This document shows, piece by piece, positions 1-6,282 of a DNA stretch of 43,691 nucleotides (position 1 is the stretch's first letter; the number at the start of each line of letters is the position of its first letter). The translations under genes were made by a program, and so were the position numbers. Below the pieces are notes generated by a model. That model saw nothing but the letters and a program-made list of their open reading frames with translations. It searched no databases and was not told the DNA's origin. This DNA comes from Caldilineaceae bacterium (lineage in GTDB: Bacteria > Chloroflexota > Anaerolineae > Caldilineales > Caldilineaceae): positions 1 to 43,691 of the forward strand of contig JALSIX010000035.1 of the NCBI GenBank assembly GCA_026989655.1, given 5' to 3'.

Positions 1-1535
1 GCAACCACGTACGACGCAGCGGGATCCTGCTCCATCCCACCTCCTTGCCTGGGCCCTACGGCATCGGCTCGTTCGACCGAACCGCCTACGAGTGGGTGGA
101 CTTCCTGGCCACCACCCGCCAGAGCCTGTGGCAGGTGCTGCCTCTGGGGCCCACCGGCTACGCGGACAGCCCCTACCAGTCCTTCAGCACCTTCGCCGGC
201 AATCCCTACCTGATCGGCCTGGAGAAGCTGGTGGAGGAGGGCCTGTTGGCCCCCGAGGTGCTGGAGCAAGCGCCGAACTTCCCCCCAGAGCGGGTGGACT
301 ACGGCGCGATCTATCGGTGGAAAGTGCCGGTCCTGCGCCAGGCCGCCCGCCAATTTCAGAGCCGCGCGGGCGCGGACCAGAGGGCCGACTTCGAGCGCTT
401 CTGCGCGCAGAACGCGGACTGGTTGGAGGACTACGCGCTCTTCATGGCCCTCAAGGACACCCACCAGGGCCAGCCGTGGACCGAGTGGGAGATGCCCCTG
501 CGCAGCCGGCGCCCCCAGGCCCTGGCCCGGGCCCAACGAGAGCACGCCGCCGGCATCCACTTCCACAAGTTCTGCCAGTGGCTCTTCTACCGCCAGTGGG
601 AGGCTCTGCGGGCCTATGCCAACGCCCGAGGGATCCAGATCATCGGCGACCTGCCCATCTACGTGGCCCTGGACAGCGCGGACGTGTGGAGCCACCCCGA
701 GCTCTTCCACCTGGACGCCCGCTTCCGGCCCACGGTGGTGGCAGGAGTGCCGCCGGACTACTTCAGCGAGACAGGGCAGCTCTGGGGCAATCCCATCTAC
801 CGCTGGGACCGGCTCGAGAGCCAGGGCTACCGGTGGTGGATCGAGCGCATCCGCGCCGCGCTGCGGCTGTACGACCTGGTGCGCATCGACCACTTCCGGG
901 GCTTCGCGGGCTACTGGGAGGTGCCGGCCGGGGAGACGACCGCGGTGAACGGCCGCTGGGTCCAAGGCCCTGGGGCCGCCCTCTTCGAGAGGGTGCTGGC
1001 AGCCCTGGGAGAGCTGCCCATCATCGCGGAAGATCTGGGGGAGATCACGCCGGACGTGGTGGAGCTGCGCAACCGCTTCGGCCTGCCGGGCATGAAGGTC
1101 CTGCAGTTTGCCTTCTCCACAGACGCCAGCGACAAGTTCCTCCCCCACAACTACACCCGGAACTTCGTGGTCTACACCGGCACCCACGACAATGACACCA
1201 CCCTGGGCTGGTACCGGAACTCCAGCACGCCCCAGGAACGGGACTACTTCCGCCGCTACTTCCGAACGGACGGCCACGAGGCCAACTGGACCCTGATCGA
1301 GGCGGCCTTCCGCAGCGTCGCGGTGATGGCCGTGGTGCCGCTCCAGGACCTGCTGGGGCTGGGCAGCGAGGCCCGGATGAACCTGCCAGGAACCGCGGAG
1401 GGGAACTGGCAGTGGCGCATGTTGCCCGGCCAGATCACGGACTACGTGCAGGAGCGGCTGGCGGAGATCACCCAGCTCTACGGCCGGGATCCGGCCATCT
1501 ACCAGGGAAAACCCGAGGAGGCCGGCGGTCGCTGA
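1..1535 (+). CDS. malQ: 4-alpha-glucanotransferase (amylomaltase), 5'-truncated by window edge
   Basis: GH77 disproportionating enzyme that transfers alpha-1,4-glucan segments during maltodextrin/glycogen metabolism in the cytoplasm. The reading frame is open from base 3 and reads RRSGILLHPTSLPGPYGIG, the conserved N-terminus of the family, so the true start lies just outside the window; a TTG at 45 falls inside this motif and is not the start. Catalytic residues are visible: the nucleophile Asp in VRIDHFRGF (codon 888-890), the acid/base Glu in IAEDLG (1029-1031) and the third Asp in GTHDND (1188-1190). Only a few residues are missing and the total length (about 510 aa) fits the family. It is the only plus-strand gene at this end and is convergent with the sulfur operon. 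Confidence 0.96.
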   Translation, partial: NHVRRSGILLHPTSLPGPYGIGSFDRTAYEWVDFLATTRQSLWQVLPLGPTGYADSPYQSFSTFAGNPYLIGLEKLVEEGLLAPEVLEQAPNFPPERVDYGAIYRWKVPVLRQAARQFQSRAGADQRADFERFCAQNADWLEDYALFMALKDTHQGQPWTEWEMPLRSRRPQALARAQREHAAGIHFHKFCQWLFYRQWEALRAYANARGIQIIGDLPIYVALDSADVWSHPELFHLDARFRPTVVAGVPPDYFSETGQLWGNPIYRWDRLESQGYRWWIERIRAALRLYDLVRIDHFRGFAGYWEVPAGETTAVNGRWVQGPGAALFERVLAALGELPIIAEDLGEITPDVVELRNRFGLPGMKVLQFAFSTDASDKFLPHNYTRNFVVYTGTHDNDTTLGWYRNSSTPQERDYFRRYFRTDGHEANWTLIEAAFRSVAVMAVVPLQDLLGLGSEARMNLPGTAEGNWQWRMLPGQITDYVQERLAEITQLYGRDPAIYQGKPEEAGGR

Positions 1536-1690
1536 GGCCCCCGCAGCGGCCTGCCGCCACCACCGCCCCATCCAACCGCGTCGCCGCCCCCAGCCGGCCC
1601 CCTCCTCTGCAGCCAGGCCCCAAGCAGCCCCCCGGATCCCCGCCGGGGCCGGGTGCCCAGAAAGCCGGGCATGGTCCAATCTTGCCCCGA

Positions 1691-2158
1691 TCAGATCTCG
1701 CCCACGACGAGAGGAAAGATCGCGGCGATCCGGTCCCGCACAGCCTGGGCACGTCGGGGACGCCCTTCCAGGGTGCTCACAGCCACCACCACATCGCCTG
1801 CCCGGTGTACAGCCGGAAAGCGCACGGTTCCCTCGGTAGGGCAGTCGACCACGTTGACCCAGATGCCCCGCTCCCGGGCCTCGGCGGCCACTGCCCGGTT
1901 CACGGCCCGCGCGTCGGTGGCCGCACAGGCCAGCCAGGCCTGGGCCAGGTCCCCCGGCGTGTAGGACCGGGCCAGCCATCTCACCCGACCGGCGGCGACC
2001 CGAGCCTGCAGTCCGGGGGTGATCGCCGGGGCCACGACCCACACCTGCAGGCCGCCGGCCAACAGGGCCCGAACCTTGCGCTCGGCCACCGAACCGCCGC
2101 CCACCACCACGGCCGTGCTCCCCTCAGGCGGGGTCAGGGTCAAGGGCAGCAGGGACAT
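1691..2158 (-). CDS. precorrin-2 dehydrogenase / sirohydrochlorin ferrochelatase-like (CysG N-domain, Met8p-like)
   Basis: 155 aa. It oxidises precorrin-2 to sirohydrochlorin with NAD+, the second step from uroporphyrinogen III to siroheme. A Rossmann dinucleotide-binding motif VVVGGGSVAERKV lies near residues 17-29, followed by the family pattern VVAPAITPGLQ and, later, NVVDCPTEGTVRFPAVHRAGD. The ATG at 2158 overlaps the end of the upstream SUMT gene by 35 nt in another frame, typical of translational coupling. It is short for the family (about 150 aa core; CysG/Met8p usually 200 or more) and lacks most of the C-terminal helical domain, so it may be a dehydrogenase only, with chelation done by the CbiX encoded in the same operon. 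Last gene of the sulfur operon. Confidence 0.88.
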   Translation of the reverse strand: MSLLPLTLTPPEGSTAVVVGGGSVAERKVRALLAGGLQVWVVAPAITPGLQARVAAGRVRWLARSYTPGDLAQAWLACAATDARAVNRAVAAEARERGIWVNVVDCPTEGTVRFPAVHRAGDVVVAVSTLEGRPRRAQAVRDRIAAIFPLVVGEI

Positions 2159-2978
2159 GGGCAACCTCCACGGAGGTGTGCAATCCCGGGGCATGGCCTG
2201 CGGGTCCGAACCAGCCCAGAAGCTCGTGGAGCCCGACCACCGGGCCGACCACGATGACCGCAGGCGAACGCAGGTCCGCCGCACGCATGGCCAGGGGCAG
2301 CTCGGCCAATGGGGCCCGCACCACCCGCTGGGCCTCGGTGGTGCCCTCCTGGATGGCGATGGCGGGCGTGTCCGGTGCACGGCCGGCAGCCAGAAGGCGC
2401 TCCACGATGGCCGGAATGCGGCGCACGCCCATGAGGATCACCAGGGTGGGAATGCGGGCCAATGCCTCCCAGTCGGTTCCGCTGCTGGTGACACATTCGT
2501 GCCCGGTGACCACCGCGAACCCGGTGGCCAGCCCTCGATGGGTGAGGGGAACGCCCGCGTAGGCCGGCACGGCCAGAGCCGAGCTGACACCGGGCACGAT
2601 CTCGTAGGGCAGGCCGGCCAGGCGAAGGGCCAGGGCCTCCTCGCCACCCCGTCCCAGGACCATGGGATCACCGCCCTTCAGCCGCACCACCTGTTTCCCA
2701 GCTCGCACGTGGTGGATCAGGAGCCGGTGGATGGTGGCCTGGTCCACCGGATGGTGGCCGGGCTGCTTGCCCACCGGAATGCGTTCCGCGTCGAGACGTA
2801 CCTCGTCCAGGAGTTCTGGAGCCACCAGCCGGTCGTAGAGGACCACATCGGCCCGTCGCAACAGCTCCAGGCCCCGCACGGTGATCAGATCCTTGCGGCC
2901 CGGTCCTGCACCGACGATGTAGGCCTTGCCCGGTGGGGCCCCGGGAGCGGGTTTCAGGGACATCCACTTCCCAGACAT
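2124..2978 (-). CDS. cobA: uroporphyrinogen-III C-methyltransferase (SUMT)
   Basis: 284 aa. SAM-dependent bis-methylation of uroporphyrinogen III to precorrin-2, the branch point towards siroheme. The tetrapyrrole methylase fold is evident: VGAGPGRKDLITVRGLELL (residues 22-40), DVVLYDRLV (44-52), the RLKGGDPMVLGRGGEE loop (99-113) that binds SAM, and PGVSSALAVPAYAGVPLTHR (129-148). Start is the ATG at 2978, after which MSLKPAPG precedes the core; it overlaps the end of the CbiX gene by 25 nt. Its position in an operon with sulfite reductase indicates siroheme supply rather than cobalamin synthesis. The last ~25 residues extend past the usual C-terminus and overlap the next gene. Confidence 0.94.
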   Translation of the reverse strand: MSGKWMSLKPAPGAPPGKAYIVGAGPGRKDLITVRGLELLRRADVVLYDRLVAPELLDEVRLDAERIPVGKQPGHHPVDQATIHRLLIHHVRAGKQVVRLKGGDPMVLGRGGEEALALRLAGLPYEIVPGVSSALAVPAYAGVPLTHRGLATGFAVVTGHECVTSSGTDWEALARIPTLVILMGVRRIPAIVERLLAAGRAPDTPAIAIQEGTTEAQRVVRAPLAELPLAMRAADLRSPAVIVVGPVVGLHELLGWFGPAGHAPGLHTSVEVAHVPAALDPDPA

Positions 2979-3763
2979 CCGTTGCTCCTCTGCGCTGTCT
3001 TGCGGCTGTTGGGGATCCATTCCCGGGCCATCCGTCTCTGGATCTGCCGGGCCACCACATCCTCCAGAAGGGGATGGTATCCCAGCGGGGGCACAGCACG
3101 GATGGTGAGCCGTGGATAGCGGGCCCGAGCCCGGTCCAGCAGCCGGGGAATGTCCTCCCGCACGTGGCGGCCATCCTGCAGGAAGTAGGGCAGGGCCATC
3201 ACATGGCGCAAGCCGCTGTGGGCCAGCAGATCCACGGCCTGGAGCACGTCCGGCGTGTTGCAGGTCAGATAGGCTGTGGCCCAAGTGCTCGCGACGGCCA
3301 CCTGGGCCAGCCGGCCAGCCGCCCAGATGATGGGGCCGTTGGCCTCTGGATAGGGTGTGCCGTGGGCCACCAGCAACAGAGCCCAGGGTTCCGATGGCCG
3401 GGGGCCGCTCCCCTGCAGCCGCTCTCGGGCAATGGCCACCAGCTCCCCATGGGCGCCCAGAGGGTGCCCCAGGTAGAGGCGAAGGGCCGGATGACGCCGG
3501 GCCAGGGCAGCCACCTGGGCCGGCAGATCCTCCTGCACGTACTTGCCCGCGACCAGGAAGTAGGGCTGGACCAGCACGGTGTCCACTCCCTGGGACGCCA
3601 GATCCCCCACGGCCTGGGCCAAGGTGGGCCGGCTGTAGTTGAGGAAGGCCGGCGCGATCCGGTCTGCGATGCATCGGCCCTGCAGCCCGGCCGCGACCCG
3701 GACCATGGCCGCTCCACTCCCGCTGCGCAGGCTGCCGTGGCCCACCAGGATGACGCCTCTCAT
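2954..3763 (-). CDS. cbiX: sirohydrochlorin chelatase, two-domain CbiX type
   Basis: 269 aa. Inserts Fe2+ (siroheme) or Co2+ into sirohydrochlorin. Two tandem CbiX-like halves are visible: the first with VGHGSLRSGSG (residues 7-17; metal ligand His9) and QPYFLVAGKYVQEDLP, the second with VAHGTPYPEANGP (132-144; His134) and LPYFLQDGRHVREDIP (191-206). Length matches the long bacterial CbiX form. ATG at 3763 overlaps the cysH stop (3760) by 4 nt. The operon context favours iron as the metal. A short Cys-containing tail (NGCLGSGCP) is at the C-terminus. No His-rich metal-storage stretch is seen. Confidence 0.92.
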   Translation of the reverse strand: MRGVILVGHGSLRSGSGAAMVRVAAGLQGRCIADRIAPAFLNYSRPTLAQAVGDLASQGVDTVLVQPYFLVAGKYVQEDLPAQVAALARRHPALRLYLGHPLGAHGELVAIARERLQGSGPRPSEPWALLLVAHGTPYPEANGPIIWAAGRLAQVAVASTWATAYLTCNTPDVLQAVDLLAHSGLRHVMALPYFLQDGRHVREDIPRLLDRARARYPRLTIRAVPPLGYHPLLEDVVARQIQRRMAREWIPNSRKTAQRSNGCLGSGCP

Positions 3764-4494
3764 GGAACCGATTCCTCCGGGCCCCGGTGCAGGCCACACT
3801 CGGTCTTGGCCCGGCCGGGCCAGCGGCCGGCGCGCAGATCCTCGCCGGGCTGCACGGCCCGGGTGCAGGGCCAGCAGCCAACACTGGGATAGCCCCGATC
3901 GTGTAGCTCGTTGTAGGGCAGGCCGTGCGTACGGATGTATCGCCACACGTCTGCCTCTGTCCAGCGGGCCAACGGCGCGATCTTGACCAGGTTGTGCCTG
4001 GGGTCCCAGCGCAGCACGGGGGTATGGGCTCGGGTCGGGGCCTGGTCCCGACGCAGGGCGGCCATCCACCCGGTGCGGCCGGCCAGAGCCCGCCCCAGGG
4101 GGACCACCTTGCGCAGATGACAGCACAGGTCCGGGTCCCGTTGGTGGAGGTCGGGGCCGTAGTGGCGAGCCTGATCCTCCACGCTGAGGGGTGGAGAAAC
4201 CCGACGGAAATTGCGCCCGAAGAACGCCTGGGCCCGGTGGATCAGGGCCTGGGTCTCGGGGAAGAAGTAGCCGGTATCGATGTAGAAGATATCCACGTAG
4301 GGATCCAGGGACAGGGCCATGTGGATGAGGGCCATACCGCTGGCCCCGAAGGCCGTGCTGATGGACAGCCCATCGCCCAGGGTTTCCAGGGCCCAGGCCA
4401 CGATCTCCTGGGCCGAGGTTTCCTCGAAGCGGCGGTTGAGGCCGTCCAGCAGGGCGGTATGCCAGGCCTGTAGGGGATGGTGGATGGCGGGCAT
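3760..4494 (-). CDS. cysH: phosphoadenylyl-/adenylyl-sulfate reductase (thioredoxin)
   Basis: 244 aa. Reduces activated sulfate (APS or PAPS) to sulfite using thioredoxin. The PP-loop begins at SISTAFGASGMALIH (residues 44-58); the IDTGYFFPETQALI segment (72-85) and the HNLVKIAPLARWTEADVWRYI block follow. Paired cysteines C124-C125 and C207-x2-C210 match the [4Fe-4S] ligands of the assimilatory APS-type enzymes, and ECGLH (232-236) is the catalytic cysteine motif at the C-terminus. The iron-sulfur ligands favour APS as substrate. ATG at 4494, 41 nt after the upstream gene; the stop overlaps cbiX. A thioredoxin gene lies elsewhere in the window (23896-24243). Confidence 0.95.
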   Translation of the reverse strand: MPAIHHPLQAWHTALLDGLNRRFEETSAQEIVAWALETLGDGLSISTAFGASGMALIHMALSLDPYVDIFYIDTGYFFPETQALIHRAQAFFGRNFRRVSPPLSVEDQARHYGPDLHQRDPDLCCHLRKVVPLGRALAGRTGWMAALRRDQAPTRAHTPVLRWDPRHNLVKIAPLARWTEADVWRYIRTHGLPYNELHDRGYPSVGCWPCTRAVQPGEDLRAGRWPGRAKTECGLHRGPEESVP

Positions 4495-4535
4495 ACGGGC
4501 TGTCTCCCGAGGGTGGGCGGGCTGTGGACCGACGT

Positions 4536-5084
4536 TCACCGGACGTCCCCTCCGAACAGGATGTGGAAGGCCAAGGCCTCTCGGGGATCGTTGTCCACCC
4601 GGCGGACCTGGGCCGGGGCATCGAAGACGGCCTGGGCGGCCTGGACGACCGACGGCGCGACGGTGTCCGCGGCCGCCGAGGTGTTGGGATAGCGCAGCCG
4701 ATCCACCAGGGCCAGTTCCAGCTCCTGGGGCCGAAAGACCAGGTCCAGGTCCTGGGACAGGCGCTGCTCGGCCTGGGCCAGGTGCCGGAAGGCCTGCTGC
4801 AGGGATTCCAACAGGGTGGGCGGGAAATCCCGCTTGCGGCGATAGAGGAGGCCTGGCCGTCCCTCGGTCTGCTCCAGCCCGTAATCCGCCTGATAGCCCA
4901 CCAGGATCACGCCCGGGCCGTTGGCTATGTGTCGGTAGTCGGCCACGTCGATGAGGAGCTCGGGGGTGGCCTGTTCCTGGATCCAGCGGTGGAACACCGG
5001 GACGACCGCAACCCGTTCCAGGGTCTTCGGCCGCTCCAGGAACCGTTTGACGGTCAAGCGCTGTGGGATGGGTGGATAGGTCAT
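4536..5084 (-). CDS. conserved protein of unknown function in the sulfur operon
   Basis: 182 aa, not assigned to a family I can name. No signal peptide, membrane segment or cysteine is seen. It reads as a compact alpha/beta protein: an N-terminal basic stretch (QRLTVKRFLERPKTLE, 8-23), a VVPVFHRWIQEQATPELLIDVADYRHI block (27-53), GPGVILVGYQADYGLEQ (57-72), a hydrophilic helix with TLLESLQQAFRHLAQAEQRL (90-109), and a C-terminal half with an FRPQELELALVDRLRYPNT segment (117-135). Start ATG at 5084 lies 116 nt after the YeeE-like gene; cysH begins 41 nt downstream. Position between transporter and reductase genes suggests a role in sulfur assimilation, but that is inference only. Confidence 0.85.
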   Translation of the reverse strand: MTYPPIPQRLTVKRFLERPKTLERVAVVPVFHRWIQEQATPELLIDVADYRHIANGPGVILVGYQADYGLEQTEGRPGLLYRRKRDFPPTLLESLQQAFRHLAQAEQRLSQDLDLVFRPQELELALVDRLRYPNTSAAADTVAPSVVQAAQAVFDAPAQVRRVDNDPREALAFHILFGGDVR

Positions 5085-5200
5085 GACAACGCTCCTTGCA
5101 CGGTTGGGTTCGAGGGCTCCGTCTCCGGGATTCCCGGGCGCGCCCTCTGGGGACGGGGCTCTGCGCGGCCGGTGCCTCCTGGGGTGGTCCCCGTCTTTCC

Positions 5201-5725
5201 TCAGTCGAAGCTGGGGCCCACCCCCATGGGAGCCTCTGGTTCGGCCCGGCGCCCAGCCTGGGACCGGCGATGCCCGTCCCAGACCGCATGGAGGTACGCG
5301 CCCAGGAACATGCCGGCGATGGCCAGCAGGATGGGATAGTTGCCCACACCCAGGCTGGCATAGGCCGCGCCCGGGCAAATGCCCGAGAGCCCCCACCCCA
5401 CACCGAAGATCCCACCGCCGACCACGATATCCGGGGCCAGAGGCCTCGCCATACGGGTGTAGGGCAGCCCGGTCAGGGGCGCACGCCCACCCCGACCGCT
5501 GGCCCCAAAGAAGGCGAGGCCGCTGAGGAGAGCGGCACCCCCCATGACGAAGAGCAATCCCAGATCGTCGAGCTGGAGGAAGTCCAGCACCACCTCGGGC
5601 CGCACCATACGGCTGAGGGCCAGGCCAAAGCCGAAGATCAGGCCGCCCACAAAGACCACGGGCAGGCGCAAGGGGTGCCGACGGCCCAGGGCAGAAGAAG
5701 AGGTCGATGGCTGTAGGGCGTTCAT
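5201..5725 (-). CDS. YeeE/YedE family membrane protein, half-size (PmpB-like)
   Basis: 174 aa, about four to five hydrophobic segments (residues 22-37, 57-74, 100-122, 129-147). The signature GICPGAAYASLG (115-126) carries the conserved cysteine of the YeeE/YedE family, which imports thiosulfate or related sulfur compounds (TsuA/YeeE, PmpAB). Start ATG at 5725 overlaps the stop of the preceding YeeE-like gene (5722) by 4 nt, so the two halves are translationally coupled and probably form one transporter. The C-terminal ~25 residues are hydrophilic. Substrate cannot be told from sequence. Confidence 0.9.
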   Translation of the reverse strand: MNALQPSTSSSALGRRHPLRLPVVFVGGLIFGFGLALSRMVRPEVVLDFLQLDDLGLLFVMGGAALLSGLAFFGASGRGGRAPLTGLPYTRMARPLAPDIVVGGGIFGVGWGLSGICPGAAYASLGVGNYPILLAIAGMFLGAYLHAVWDGHRRSQAGRRAEPEAPMGVGPSFD

Positions 5726-6192
5726 GGTGTCACTCCCAGGGTCTCGACGATGTGGGCGGTGGCAACGGCCACGAGCACGAAAAGGGCCACGTTGACCAGG
5801 GACGCGGTGGACAGGCTGCCCAGGCCACAGATACCATGGCCAGAGGTACAGCCCCGGGCCATTCGGGTGCCGAACCCCACCAGGAGGCCGCCGAAGAACA
5901 GGCGCCACCCCTGGACCTGGGTCACCCAGAGGCCCTCGCCCCAGGCCAAGGTGTAGAGGAGGGCGCCGGCAACCAGGCCCAGGGTGAAGAGCCACCGCCA
6001 GTCCCGGGAAGGCGCGTACTCCCGGGTGCGGGGCAGCTCCACGAACCGGGACAGGGCCGCGTCCAGGAAGCCGCTGGCGCCGGTGAAGTAGCCGGTGGTC
6101 AGGTAGATGAGGGCGGTGGCCAGGCCGAGCAGGATGCCGCCGGCCAGGTAGGGCCCTATGCCGTGGGGAAAGAAGACGGTCCATGTGTCCAT
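5722..6192 (-). CDS. YeeE/YedE family membrane protein, half-size (PmpA-like)
   Basis: 156 aa with hydrophobic segments near residues 12-33, 68-86, 96-108 and 130-150. It contains the hallmark GCTSGHGICGLGSLS (about residues 113-127) with the two cysteines thought to relay thiosulfate sulfur in YeeE-type channels. It pairs with the next gene, which has the complementary GICPG motif, as PmpA/PmpB do in other bacteria. Start ATG at 6192 follows the sulfite reductase gene by 90 nt and has a purine-rich AAGGAGG just upstream (rc of 6197-6203). Inner-membrane import of a reduced sulfur compound is the likely role. Confidence 0.9.
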   Translation of the reverse strand: MDTWTVFFPHGIGPYLAGGILLGLATALIYLTTGYFTGASGFLDAALSRFVELPRTREYAPSRDWRWLFTLGLVAGALLYTLAWGEGLWVTQVQGWRLFFGGLLVGFGTRMARGCTSGHGICGLGSLSTASLVNVALFVLVAVATAHIVETLGVTP

Positions 6193-6282
6193 GATCTCCT
6201 CCTTGCCTGCTGCGATCTTCCACCTGGGCAGGACGTGGGCGGCCCGGATCCGGTGGCCCCCGGGCCGCCCACGTCGGCGAAC

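Noticed and set aside
1536-1690. Bidirectional terminator between malQ and the precorrin-2 dehydrogenase gene
   Set aside because: Only a weak CCCCG/CGGGG pairing near 1635-1645 is visible and no T-run follows on either strand.
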